Positions 11,593-23,173 of a stretch of 64,000 nt of DNA are shown piece after piece. Below the pieces are notes generated by a model. The model had not been told where the DNA came from. It saw only the letters and a list, made by a program, of their open reading frames with translations, and did not search any database. The translations under genes were made by a program, and so were the position numbers. The first letter of the stretch is position 1. Each line of letters starts with the position of its first letter. Origin of the DNA: Clavulina sp. PMI_390 (taxonomy: Eukaryota; Basidiomycota; Agaricomycetes; Cantharellales; Hydnaceae); assembly GCA_015039315.1 (NCBI GenBank), contig WIDE01000037.1, forward strand, positions 156,229 to 220,228. The letters run 5' to 3'.

Positions 11593-13670
11593 ATGCCCCC
11601 AGCTGGGTTATATGCCCAGCCTCACGACCAAAAGTTGAAGTCTCTATTCGCTCGACACGACATGTCTCTTTCACAACCCACAGCTCAACAATTTTCTCAT
11701 CACATCTCTCATGAAACTCGACATCTCGGACTATTTGAACCCATGGATTCTTTGTATTACGAAAAAATGATCAAGGCGCCCTCTTTGAACGGACCAACGC
11801 GTCATCGAAAACTGGGTGAACAAACACAGTGCGTGCTAATTTCCACGCCGGTCCTCACGATCTTACGAAGGGTCTCTCCTCTCAGAAACGATTTCAAACC
11901 GACCTCAACCGTAATTGAACGAGACTTCATGGAAACATTTCTTCTCATGAGTCCGAACAGTCCTGCCATGGAGCCACCATCGCCCTCCACCCCAGCATCA
12001 CCCCAATTTCAACCCATGTTCATCCCTCAAGACTCATTTTTATTCCCTCGAGAGGATTTATCCCAGCCTCCACCGCGTTCTCAAGTAGGTATTCCTTCTC
12101 TGATAATATGCAAGATTACTTACGAGTAGTTGCTGCTCAGAACTCGATCGCAGCAGCAGCGGTTTCCCTAGGTGTGGTATTCGGCTTACTAGCGATCAGC
12201 CTCTCCGGTGCTCTCTTCTGCAGTGTTCAGCGTCGTAAAGCTCGAGAACGGAGGATATCTAGTATGCGGCTCGCGACGGCACGATCAAGCTTTGCTTCTC
12301 GTAGCGCCAATCCTCGCCACCGAGTCCCCTCAGGCGGCCTTGAGGAGCTCCATGGACTCGATGGTCTCCCATTCCATCTCAGGACTCACGCTCCTCTCAT
12401 AGACCGTCGTAGCGACTGGATCAGGCTTGGACTTGATGCGCCGATCATCTCGAGCCACATCAGTGACGACGTGTCGAATGGCCAAAAAATCATCGAGAAG
12501 AGGCAGCCTGTGCCGGGCTGCGAGAACTGTGTCTGGGACCCCTCTAGATGTCTCTCTCATCCGCCGATAGTACGCGGAACCGCTAAGCTTGGGAGGTCAC
12601 CCTTGGGAAGTGCGCCTGTTTGGACAATAGTGCATGATTCTGTGGGGACAATCAGCGGGAATGTAGGACCAGAAGCGGAGCACCCGCCTTCTTCTCCACA
12701 AGCTGCCGCCATGGCTGCAGTCGACCATGCTAATTTGTGCGAGAGCATGTCATTGTCAGGGTCGGACTCAGACCACCAAACGAATGGCACGCTCTCTTCT
12801 CACGACTCAGAGCAGGACATGAAACAGCATCAGGAGCAAGATACTGGACCCTCGTCCTCTAGCTCTACGGCACATGTATCGGATCCCGAGCACCCGACCG
12901 CCCCAAGCACATACAGCCGTACTTCGTCAACTCTCTCTTCTTCGCCTTCTCTAGTCTCTGCCTCAGAGGAGTCTGTCGAGACTGACGAATCTAACATACC
13001 AGCAATTCATTCCACTCCCGACTGCACCTTCGAAATGGTCGATCCACTAGACCCAAGGGAACCTAGCTTTATTACTACGGACGATCCGCTTGACTGTGTT
13101 CTCACTTCAGCCGATGGAAATACCACTGGACTTTCGCCGTCGTTTTCAGCCATCCCATTTTCGTCAATGAATCAGCCTTCTCTCCTTTCTGTCTCGTTTG
13201 CTGCTCTCCTCAGCCCACATCTAGATTCTTTGCTCGCCTCAGCTTCTTCGGCATCATTATTCAAAGCAAGAGCACACTTTACGTCTAGAAGCTCGCTCAG
13301 CCCTTCTTCACAGTCTCTCAACCATACTCCACTCGCGCCTCCAGCTATCATGATTTCCCCTCCGACTGAAAGTACGATCTATTCATTTACCTCCAGCAGA
13401 TCGTCAGAGATCGCGAATCTCCACGGTTGGGGTGGCTATAAAGACGAGAATGCGTTGGATCTGATTAGGTCTAATGTGGATGATTTCGACCTTCCGCCAA
13501 GTGGATCATGGGGTTTGGAGGAGCGGGAAGGCACCGAAGAGGAAGAAGAGAACTTTGAATATGATGTCATGATGAAGAAGTGGAGGCAAGAGCTGGCTGC
13601 TGCCGTCGCCTTGGCGAGGATGGCTGTAGCGAATTCGGAGGATGATGTGGTATTGTCGGATGGCATTTGA
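11593..13670 (+). CDS. uncharacterised single-pass membrane protein with Ser-rich cytosolic tail
   Basis: I do not recognise the family. Two exons (11593-12084 and 12141-13670) join in phase 0 across a 56-nt intron (GTAGGT...CTGCTCAG), giving about 673 residues. The junction reads RSQ|NSIAAAAVSLGVVFG, so the one hydrophobic helix (SLGVVFGLLAISLSGALFC) sits just after the join. It is followed by basic residues QRRKARERR, a stop-transfer signature that puts the N-terminal 165 residues outside or lumenal and the 490-residue Ser/Pro/acidic tail in the cytosol. There is no obvious N-terminal signal peptide. The tail holds a C-terminal acidic stretch EEREGTEEEEE and a final helical segment rich in Ala. 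It lies tandem to RPB3 with about 200 bp between them. The layout resembles fungal plasma-membrane stress sensors, but no WSC or mucin domain is visible, so that remains only a resemblance. Confidence 0.7.
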
Positions 13671-14056
13671 GGAGCTGTTTACTCAAATGAACCTTCATTG
13701 ATCCATGGAGTTCTCATGGTAAGCTATTCACCTATCACCAGATGGCCCAAGTATTGAAAGGGATATAGATAAGTCATGATAGGGTAGCTCGAAAAAATGT
13801 TTGGGTAGTCTCCCAACTCGCTTCCCCTCGAGAGGGCGTTCTTATTGTTATCATATATTCTCGTTTTGTAAAGTACACTTACACTCAGATTATCAATTAA
13901 ACTCTACATAGCAATGCCCATTGGTGGCTCCAATCATTCACATAAATCTACACAGAGCGGTATAGGGATGGGTCAAGATTTTCCTTTTTAGGCCAGGGTC
14001 GAACGGTCGCTGCCGTCGCCCCCGCTGATAGTGGGTGGATCGACGCGCTTTGCACC
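13671..14056. other. intergenic region between the membrane protein and the ATRIP-like gene
   Basis: This 386-bp stretch holds the 3' end of one + strand gene and the promoter of the next. An AT-rich patch at about 13840-13900 probably belongs to the 3' UTR or polyadenylation region. I see no further gene in it. Confidence 0.5.
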
Positions 14057-17000
14057 ATGGATTCCATGGATTTGGACGACGACCCATACGACGATGACTT
14101 TGAACTGACAGACGAGGTGCTCAACGCGTTACAGAACGTTGAAAACCAGTATACTCTACAGACAGCATCACAAGCACTCTCCCAATCTCAACCTCAGCCT
14201 CCTCCACCTAGACCTGCCACCTCTAATGCCAAAACCTCTAGCAAACCAGGATCCTCATGGAGGCAGCCCAAACCTATACCTAGGCGACCTGCCGTTGATC
14301 TTGACGATATGCCTGACATCACGTTAGACGCGACGAACAACTGGTATGCTGTGGAAGGCTCGACCCCTCGCCCTTCCACTTCATTATCAAACCCTCGAGC
14401 CCAAGCAACAAAAGCTGGAGGCTCGTTTCAGACAAACCGGCCTAATCCTATCGCATCGGGTGCTTCATCCTCTCGTGAGACGCGTCTCAACCCGCAATCG
14501 AGACCTTCACCGCAAAGTACTCGGAGCAACTCCCATTCTCGAAGTGGAACAGCAACACCACCGCCTAATGCCTCAAGAGGACCTCATCCCCTTGCTCAGA
14601 CCTCCATCGCCACTCGTAATACCCCACCTCCTCAGCCTACATCTACCCGTACTCCCTCAAATGGCCCCCAACAGCCCCCTCCTCAGGAGCTTCAGAACCT
14701 AAGGGAAGAGAATTCTCAAAAGGCCCAGGAGATTGCAGCTCTCCAAGCATTAGTGAAGCAGGTGATCCTATTTCTTTACTCTGCTTGACCCTCATCTGAC
14801 TATCCAAGTAGATGCAAGCTCAGAAGGAGAGTACAGAGAAAGAAGTTCAAGCGGCTCGAGACTTGCAACTCATTCGCGAAGGGGAAATCTCGACGCTGCG
14901 TCGCAACATGGAAAAGGTCTGTGAATGTCAATATACATCAAGGAGGTTACTTACCAGCATTCTGTAAAGCAAGCCGCTGCCCATGCAGACACTCTTGCCA
15001 AACTACGCATGGAAAAGCTCGACGTAGAGAAGAAGCGAGCTGCTCTAGAGATGGAAATGAAGGCGGAGATGGATCGGCTCAAAACCAAATTCTCGTTCAA
15101 GGTGAGGGAGCGATAGCAAATAAAGGAGATTCCTTCACTAGTCAACAGCCTAACCCACTTTATTCCTTGGCTTTATTTAGCAACAAGAGTACGAGTCCTC
15201 TATGCTTCGTTTTAATGGACCGCCGTCGACTGCTCGTCGAGGCAAGCGCGTGATGGGCTCACAGATGGTCTCGACCCCTGGACCATCTCGACAAAACTCC
15301 ATGTTCATCAATAATCGCGGTGATCTGAGGGCTCTTGCCCCAGCTTCCCAAGCACTCCCCGACACACCTCTGATGCCACAAAGAAGACACGATCATGTGC
15401 CCGAAGATGGTAAGCTTCACGATTTATTTGTTCCTTGTTTATTTCTTATTCTAAAGGAGTGGCTTCCGCGCATAGATGCTGCCCCAGTGTTGTTTCCGGG
15501 ATTCAATGATTCATTCGCTCGAAGACCCCCTAGATCTGCCGCTAAACCCGTTCAGAAAGAGACAAGCGTGCAAAGTCTCCCAGAAACCATCCCTGGTACT
15601 CCACCACCCTTCGACAATGCCCCTATCCCTCTTCGTGCTACTACTGAGCCCCTAGAAGAAGCAGAAGAGGAAGAAAAAAGCAGCGAAGAAGATGGCACGA
15701 TTCCTGACGAGGACCTGGATATTGAGCCTCCTGTATTTCAGTGGTCACATGAAGTAAGCGTTGAATATGTTTTGCTCACCACTCTTACTGAAGGTATCTT
15801 CCCTCTAGCTCTTTCGACTCATGTTCACCTGTACAGCTCCAGCCCCGGCACCAATTGAACCGCGTCTCGTTGTCCAAACTCTTCTTTCCACGTCATTTAT
15901 TGGACCTTCACCAGCGGGGGATGCGATCGCCAACACGAACACCACAACACAGTGGCGTCGCTACCAAACTGCTTCTGCAGAGCTGCTCACTTTGTTCAGT
16001 CGAGCGGGAGAAAGAGAAGAGGATCTGGATGCAGCACTTGATCCAGCGGAAAATGCCGATTATAAGGCACTCGTCCATGGGATATCGTCCGCTCTTTTAA
16101 CGATGCTAGACGCTCTGGTACTAGGTGGTCAAGGAGAGGTCCGTAACATCTCGATTTGTGACGGCGTCAAGCACGATCCCAACTTGACATATGGTTCAGT
16201 CAGAAGCCCTTTACGCTGTACTTTACCTGGTTCACTCCCTCATCATTCTCCAGCCAACTTTTTGCGATCGCTTCCTAACACTGACGGAGCCAAGAGGCCT
16301 GACACTGGCCCTAGGATCCATTCTCACATCGTATCGTCCGCAAACCGGGACCTTGTCAGGACCTTCAGATATTCAATACTACAAAATCACAACAGTGGAT
16401 CGGATAGGGCTAGCGGCGCTGACGCTTGCTGAAACCCTTGCTTGGAATGCGTCGGATGACTCTGGGGCGAGGTATGTTCCTACTACATTTCCGCCATCCG
16501 CCCTCTGATGTCAAACACTAGCTTGGCACAATTGATTGACGAAACGGAATCACTGGCATCGTTACTGGAGGCATCTCAGCCATTTTGGCTCATCACCCGC
16601 ACGGTTCAATTGCTCACGATTTGTGCAATGCGTAAGCCTGGATTTTCTCCTCACCACATCCCAGCTGCTCAACAATTTTCAACCGCAGGGCCGAATCTTG
16701 TGACTCCTCTCCTCACACCTGTTTCCGAGGCTTCAGAAGACATGATGCCCAACCACTCACCGGCCATTACCCGAATGTGTGCATTCCTATCTGATCCAGG
16801 TACACTCAAGTCCCAGACGCCATTAAAGCGCAAAGAAGAGGTTTCCCAAGTCACTGATCGTTCATATGAGCCAACATTTGGGGAGGTAAGTTGCCTCAGA
16901 CCTCCATAATGCGAGCGCCATGTCCTAATCAACTATAGACATGGGATTTCATAGCATCAATCATGACTTTTTTCGTCTCTCTCGGTCAGGCCCACGAAAA

Positions 17001-17797
17001 AGGCCCATACTTGCTCGAGAACTTCCCCACTTTCGCCGCTTCTGTTCTTGCCTGCGTTGCCTCAATGTGCAATCTGGTTTTTGAGGAGCATCCATTCCCA
17101 TTCTCCTCTCCCAACAAAGCCTCATTTTCCTTCAGCGCCTGCTCTGCATCTGAAGTCGATCGCGTCATCACTACTCTCATTGCCGCCATCCAGCTCCTTC
17201 ACCGTTGGCTGTATGTCCCAGCAACGGTTCCGGGCGAAGAACTCCCTCGACACGCTGATCTATCTTACCTTCTGCGAACAATTGGAGAGCACGTAGGAAC
17301 GGCTCAGCCAGAGGCGTTCCATGCACTAGACCATACGTTCATTGTATCAATGGCCCGACTCGGATATGCGGATTTCCCAGACTGGCTTGGTCAGGAGAGG
17401 ATCAAGGCGTTAGATGACATCGCAGGTATTTCAAGCTTTGATTCCTTTTTCTCGTGTGCCTTTGGTTGACCCACTTTGTCACCCCTCAGAGCTTGCAAGA
17501 GAGCTCCTTGAGCTTTTCGTGGGCGGCCCTGACGCGGACCTTATTGTCGAGGCTTACATATCACCCTCCCAGGAGGAACCGGACCCTGCCCCGGTCGCCA
17601 GCAAGTCTATGGCTACCGTGGAGCGGGAATTACAGGCAGCTAGGCGGGAAGGGGGCGCTCAAGCCACGGCTGATGCTGGTACTAGAGACGGCGGATACGG
17701 TAGAGCGGGGGTTGGTGAAGATGATGAAGGCTCTGACACTGAGCCGCCTTCCGAAGATGGCGAGAGACACGAGGCTATGGATGAGGACGTAGGTTAA
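14057..17797 (+). CDS. ATRIP/Rad26/UvsD-like DNA-damage checkpoint protein
   Basis: ATRIP proteins bind RPA-coated single-stranded DNA and recruit the ATR/Mec1 kinase in the nucleus. Three things in the sequence support the call. First, an acidic N-terminal helix (DDDPYDDDFELTDEVLNALQ), placed like the RPA-binding motif of ATRIP. Second, a Pro/Ser-rich linker (to about 14690). Third, a coiled coil that, once spliced, runs from LREENSQKAQEIAALQALVKQ through the signature EGEISTLRRNMEK and LAKLRMEKLDVEKKRA to EMDRLKTKFSFK; the GEIxxLR...LxxLxxxxxFK pattern is typical of the family. After KQQEYESSMLRF come a low-complexity linker and a long helical C-terminal half (from LFRLMFTCTAPAP, about 15810) without a catalytic domain. 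The gene ends in an acidic tail HEAMDEDVG. Introns follow KQ, EK, FK, near ED(D) at 15410 and WSHE, plus several later. Identity as ATRIP is inferred from architecture and the coiled-coil signature. Confidence 0.65.
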
Positions 17798-18059
17798 GAG
17801 ATGCTGGTATTCCCGCAACAATTGTCCGATCGAACTATTCTCTCAATCCCTGGGCCACGCTTTTCATGCTGCATTATTACCACATGTGCATGGTATGCAT
17901 GCGTATATTGCTCTTGTTTTCGCGCTCTTCCTCACAGCTGCTATCATTATCTCTCAAATGTCATTTGCTACTACCTTATAATAATATAGCTCCAGTTTTG
18001 CTCTCCACCCAGCAGTTTGCGTGACACGCAACACGAGCCTACAATGGGTTTCATTTCAT

Positions 18060-20164
18060 TCAAGAAGATAGCGACCCCAGAGCCTCAGTGTCTATGGTAA
18101 TTTCGGCCATTTCAGTGGTTGAACAGACGATACTAGCAGTGCAGCCTACCGATTCGCACATAACTTTTATGTGCCTCACACGCTCCTCCTTCAACCATCG
18201 CGGCTCCACGAGTCCTCCTTCGTGAGATTGTGATACCAATGATGTGCCTGCACTCCGCTCAACGTCGGCTAGCGACAAGGCTCCCGTTGGGAGGCCAAGA
18301 TCCCAGTTGCCCTGTGCAGCGCATTGGCGTGCCACCAGCATGCACATTTCAGAGCGATATTGGGTGGCAAGGCGGGAATGAATATGATTCTGTCATGACA
18401 AAGGGAATGTGTCAGTGGATCGGTAAGGAGTAGAGCGAGAACAACAAAATGGAAAACACACGTGAATATCATGCTCCTGTGGCTTTCTACCCTCAGTTCC
18501 ACTCATGTCTGTCACATTGTTTGACAATCTTCTGTCAGCTCCCTCTTCAGCCCACGAGATCCAGCCATCCTTCCATTCACCCTCCCCATCACGCCCCCGA
18601 CCACTGCCGGCACCATAGCGCAAGCCCGCCGTGGTTGATACCCTCGCAAAACGTCTACTGCTAGACCTTAGTCTTAGACCCACTTGAAAGGCGTCAGGGT
18701 GCTCGAGAAGTATACCCCATAAACATTCGCTCCATTCTGGTGGAATTCGGTCTCTCTCGTCAGAGTTGGCTCCAGAATTGTCATATTTACCACCACTTTT
18801 GCGGCCAGGCGACAGCATGCTATCGTCGAGTCGTGACGAATATGTCGGAGTCGAGCGAGAGGGCCAAAAGGTGAAGAATCGCTCCGTGCACCAGAGAGGG
18901 TCCTCCCTTTTGATAAGCAACGCGGCTCCATTGCTCCCAGCATGATCTAACGCCTCTGCTACCCCTTTCATTGCTAGAGCAGCTGATGCCCCGGATGTTG
19001 GCATTGATGATAGGGATGACATGGTTGCCCCTTGGACATAAGTCTCGAGGCCTCTCATACGATGAGGGATGATGAGTGGCTGTGGTCCAAGATTGGCCGC
19101 GACCAATCGCTGATGAAGTTTAGGTATTGGGAGGCAAGCAAGCGAAGTAGGGAGGAGAAGGACACTCTGAGTAGAAGCATGCATGCGTGCAACGTTGAGT
19201 AAAGCGTTGAGGGTCGGCACGGTGGAGCGAGGGAGTGGTGTATATAAGAGGTGGACAGAAAGACGGCGCCGCCCCTGGCGGTTCGCTGGAGTTGACAGAT
19301 TGGCTGGAGTGGCAAAAAGTGAAAATGGCGACAATGCCCAGTTTCGTAGAGACGCTAGGCTATCACCACCGTTCAAGAGTGACAGCCGTCGGGCCAAATT
19401 GTTATATGCAGCTGATTCCGGATTATGAGATGTCAACACAAGCAAGGACATGGGGCCACCCCAATTGATCATCCACTGGTCAAGGTGCACGAGATCGGCT
19501 TCATGAGCAAGAAGACAGGCCGTAATTTCCATACTACGAGACCAGGCAGAATGGTGAAAAACATCTAAGTGATCATGGGTGAGGAAGCTGCGGAGAGGGC
19601 TGGGTGTCAACGGGCTGCTCATCGGAAGCAATTTCGAGAGGACGCGGAGCGAGTCTGCTGTGCCTTGAGAAAGATCAATTCCAGCAGAAAATGATTTGAA
19701 GGAGCGGATAACATACTTTCGCTGGGGTTGTTAAATTTATTTAGCGTCCCAAAGATGTCCTTCGATAAGATGAATACGCTCATCAAAAGATATACCAACA
19801 GCAGCAACCTCCACCTTCCCCATGGACGGGCGAGGCTCCACAGAACAGCAGGGTAGGCCCAAACATTTTTGGAGACAGCTGGATTCCACGATGCGCGAGG
19901 ATGAGTTACCGATTTTGGGAAGCTGAAATCAAATGTTGAGCTGGTGAAGCGTTTCTGTGAAGTGAGCAGTTGGTTTGGTGCCTGAGTATCGGCGAAAGGC
20001 AAGGAATGGGTAGGATCCGAGCCCGAAGAAGACGCCAATGAGTGATCTGGAGAGAACGGAAAGGCTTTGAGATGACTGGATGGAACATAGGAGGAGACGG
20101 ATCGCCCATGTATTCTACGCGTTGTGGTGGTAGGCAAAGCGCTGAGGGAAGCTGATGCCTGCAT
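18060..20164 (-). CDS. type II membrane protein, putative GT49-like glycosyltransferase
   Basis: Three exons (20164-19717, 19663-18462, 18389-18060) join in frame to about 659 residues. The first intron has donor GTATGT; its acceptor could be CAAG or the nearby CAGs, all keeping the frame. The second (GTGTGT...CATGACAG) joins EHDIH to NHIHSRLATQYRSEMC. After a Ser/Pro-rich cytosolic N-terminus there is one helix (WRLLLLVYLLMSVFIL), so the bulk would be lumenal, as in Golgi transferases. The lumenal part has MEITACLLAHEADLVHLDQW, MSLLVLTSHNPES, and LLNVARMHASTQSVLLLPTS (resembling the RNVAR...T.fvl..D region of LARGE/GT49). It also has VKREDPLW-type and NHI...ARQCA segments. The canonical DxD is not obvious, so catalytic activity is uncertain. 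The start is the first in-frame ATG (20164). The gene converges with the ATRIP-like gene. Confidence 0.55.
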
Positions 20165-20201
20165 TGGGGGAGGATATATTATCAAATAGAGCTTTCAGCA
20201 G

Positions 20202-20399
20202 TTATTCCTCGTAGTTTTCGATAGTACTCTTCCTCTTCGGAAGCGCTAGACCTGCCAGAGAGGAGGTTATTGTTTGTTCGAGTTGTTGCTCGCTTGACAA
20301 ATTCGCGTTGGCGTCAACAACGACCCAAAGATCTCGCTTTGCCTTACGGAGTGTTATTTTCCGAAGCGATCGCCTAAGACCCTTATCAGATTTCGCCAT
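20202..20399 (-). CDS. possible small basic protein, or an upstream exon of the neighbouring gene
   Basis: An ATG-initiated frame of 65 residues begins MAKSDKGLRRSLRKITLRKAK, is very basic in its first third and ends TIENYEE. It lies only 37 bp upstream of the putative glycosyltransferase start, leaving almost no room for that gene's promoter. Either the small frame is real and co-transcribed, or a splice (a GTACTA donor near 20230, CAG at the other gene's start codon) would join it to that gene, or it is 5' UTR. I do not recognise the protein. Confidence 0.25.
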   Translation of the reverse strand: MAKSDKGLRRSLRKITLRKAKRDLWVVVDANANLSSEQQLEQTITSSLAGLALPKRKSTIENYEE

Positions 20400-20543
20400 C
20401 AATCTATGACCTGGTGACCTTGTCAAGATATGTAACTGCGAACGATCTGATTGGCCCATCGGGACCGAGGTCCAGAATCTCAATGGGTCGATCATGACGT
20501 TGATTACCTGCTTCAACTGAACTCGAACTCGTGCCTCCACCTT
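20400..20543. promoter_or_regulatory. probable divergent promoter region
   Basis: The Rieske/AIF gene starts at 20544 (+), and the putative glycosyltransferase (with the small frame before it) is read on the other strand, so the promoters of both transcripts probably share this short interval. No TATA box stands out. Confidence 0.35.
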
Positions 20544-22861
20544 ATGAGCACAGCTCTCTTCCATACCTTCTGTCGCGCCCGAGTCCCCCGCTCTCGACCA
20601 ACCTTGCTGAGACTCCCATTTACCGCTAGGCTACCAGTAGCACTATCATCAAGAATGGCTTCAACCCAGACGATCGCAGTATGTGATGCTAGTGAGCTTA
20701 AGGATGGGCAAATGTAAGAGCTACCATTGGCCAGCCTGCCCTGCCGCCCCTGTCCTACGGGAATTTCACTGACTTTGATGTGGCGCACGTTCCCAGGAAG
20801 CAAGTCGACTTTGGCGATGGCAAAGTTCTGCTATCCAAGATTGGGAATGACATCCATGCTACCTCTGCGTTTTGTACTCATTACGGAGCTCCTCTTGCCA
20901 GTCAAGTGTATTCACAATTCATCTTCATACCGTTGGTTACTAACTCCTCCTATAGAGGGTGTACTGACTTCGTCAGGCCGCGTTACATGGTGAATAAGTC
21001 TTATTGTATCAGGCTCGATGTCAACGAGCAGTTCGCTTTAGGCTAATCTACGATCGACCATAGCCCTTGGCATGGCGCATGCTTCAATGTCTGCACCGGT
21101 GATATCGAGGACGCCCCAGCACCCAGTGCTCTGCACTCCTTTTCCGCTCGCGTCGAGTCCTCCGATGGAAAAGTATACGTGACCGCGGACCCCTCGCTAA
21201 CTGTCTCGGCGAACAAGTCTCGATCTCCGGCTCCCACTATTAGCATCAACGAGACCATTTCGTCCGTTGATAATGGTGGCGTCGTTATCGTCGGTGGAGG
21301 AGCCGGCGGTCTGGCTACAATCATCGGTCTGCGCGAAAGCGGCTACAAGGGCTCCATCACCCTCATCAGCGCCGAGCCGCACGCACCTATTGACCGCACC
21401 AAATTGAGCAAGGCTCTTCTCACCGATACCGCCAAGCTCGAATGGTATAGCGCGGCCAAGCTGCGTGAGCAGTTTGGAGTTGATCTGCGCACGGGAGCGC
21501 GTGTCTCAGGTGTTGACTTTTCCACGAAGACTGTACAGCTCGAAGGCAGTGGTGCAGAGAAAGTGCGGTATGACCGTCTCGTTCTCGCCACAGGCGCGGT
21601 ACCCCGCCGTCTCCCAATTCCTGGGGCGTCTCTTCCACACGTGCACGTCTTGCGCTCCGTGGACGATACCAAACAACTTGACGCGGTGCTCAAAGAGGGA
21701 AAGCGACTTGTGGTAGTCGGGAGCTCGTTTATTGGTATGGAATTGGTTGTGGCTGCAGCGGGAAGGAAGATGGCAGGCATTGATGTCATCGGAATGACGA
21801 AAGAGCCGTTTGAGGCGATTCTAGGGGAGAAAGTTGGGAAGGCACTACGAAAGGCGAGCAATATACTCTGCTTCGGTGATCGAAGATGAGCGAGAAGCTT
21901 TCGCTGCTGACATGCATCCTCGTTTAGTTCCATGAGAGCAAAGGCGTGACGTTTTATGGTTCCGCAAAGTGCACCTCTATTGACTCCACTTCGGTAACGA
22001 TTGAAGCTGGGGGCGAGCAAATCGTTCTGGACGCCGACGTGGTTGTTATGGCTGTGGGCGTAGCACCCGCTACGGACTTCCTCAAGGAGGGTTTATCGGC
22101 CCAGAAGGTGGAGCTGCTCAAGGACGGGAGTCTCAAGGTAGATGAGTTCTTGAGAGCGAAAGGCCTGGACGGTGTGTACGCTATTGGAGATATTGCGACA
22201 TTCCCTGAGCCTGTCGAGGGCAACAGTGTCCGCATTGAGCATTGGAACGTACGTTTTCGTGTTTATTGTCCTCCGTGCTCAAAAGCGCTTTCGAGCTTTT
22301 TTTGAACTATTCTCTGACGTCCTAACTGCGCCGTATGGCCACCGTGTTGTATTGTCCACCCACAGGTCGCTCAAAACCATGGCCGTGCAGTTGCGTCCGG
22401 TATCGCTGGAAGGCCACTCGCGTTTAACAAGGTGCCAGTCTTCTGGAGCGCGCAGGGCCAGCAGCTGCGATACGTTGGGCATGCTGTTGGGTTCGACGAC
22501 ATATTTATTCAAGGGGATGTCGATGCGATGAAGGTACGGCCCCATGTTTTCTCGGCTCCTTCGGGACGCAGAGAGTGCGAGTCTAATGCTTATTGCTTGG
22601 ATGCACTGGGACGGAATAGTTTATTGCCTATTACTTGAAGGGTGACAAGGTTCTCGCTGTCGCGTCAATGCAATCGGACCCAGTCGCAATGAAGGCGTCT
22701 GAGCTGATGCGAATGGGGAAGATGCCGAGTGCGGAGAAGATCAAGAGCGGGATGGCAAGTCTTCCTTCGGCTTGCGGGATCGTTTGTTGATTGACCTCTT
22801 TCTCCAGGATCTGATGAGCATCGACATCTCGACCACGGGGGCATTTGCCCAGCACAAGTAA
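20544..22861 (+). CDS. Rieske-type apoptosis-inducing-factor-like FAD/NAD oxidoreductase (AIFM3 type)
   Basis: AIFM3-type proteins join a Rieske 2Fe-2S domain to an FAD/NAD(P)H reductase. Exon 1 (20544-20713) begins MSTALFHTFCRARVPRSRP, an Arg/Ser/Ala-rich, acid-free leader that looks like a mitochondrial presequence; a second ATG at 20655 (MASTQTIAVC) would give a leaderless form. The intron 20714-20796 joins DGQ to MKQVDFGDGKVLLSK. The Rieske ligands are CTHYGAPL and CPWHGACF, the second assembled across an intron (ACA TG|C CCT). Next comes the FAD motif VVIVGGGAGGLATI, TKLSKALLTD, the NAD-binding loop LVVVGSSFIGMEL, VYAIGDIATFP (FAD), and a C-terminal domain with IEHWNVAQNHGRAVA, PVFWSAQGQQLRYVGH and IAYYLKGDKVLAVA. 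The gene ends FAQHK at 22859-22861. All cofactor motifs are intact. Confidence 0.9.
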
Positions 22862-23173
22862 CCCTGATATCGGGTTGCCGGATCGAGAGTGCGACATCCC
22901 TTTGCAAGACCCTGTTGTATTTGTACCGTGATTCTGTGTTACCTGTATTGTGATGAAAACCTTGTTCGCGCTTTGATGAAGCTGGTGACTACGTGCAAGC
23001 GTCAGTTCCAGAGATGAACATATAAGAAACACAGACAGCCGCAAAGTCTCGAGATTGGCTTAGAGTTCATAAACTGGGTTAAACTCTTGATCACCAATTA
23101 TCCAGGAAAGAAGTTTCAGATTGGTCAGATCATAATGGCACATATTTGCTGTCGGGTCATTTCTGGGAATGCA
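22862..23173. other. convergent 3' intergenic region
   Basis: These 312 bp lie between two converging stop codons and should hold both 3' UTRs. The part around 23040-23160 is AT-rich. I see no gene. Confidence 0.5.

Noticed and set aside
21343..22020. A 225-codon antisense frame inside the Rieske/AIF gene
   Set aside because: It is a shadow of the GC-rich coding strand; the + strand carries all cofactor motifs.
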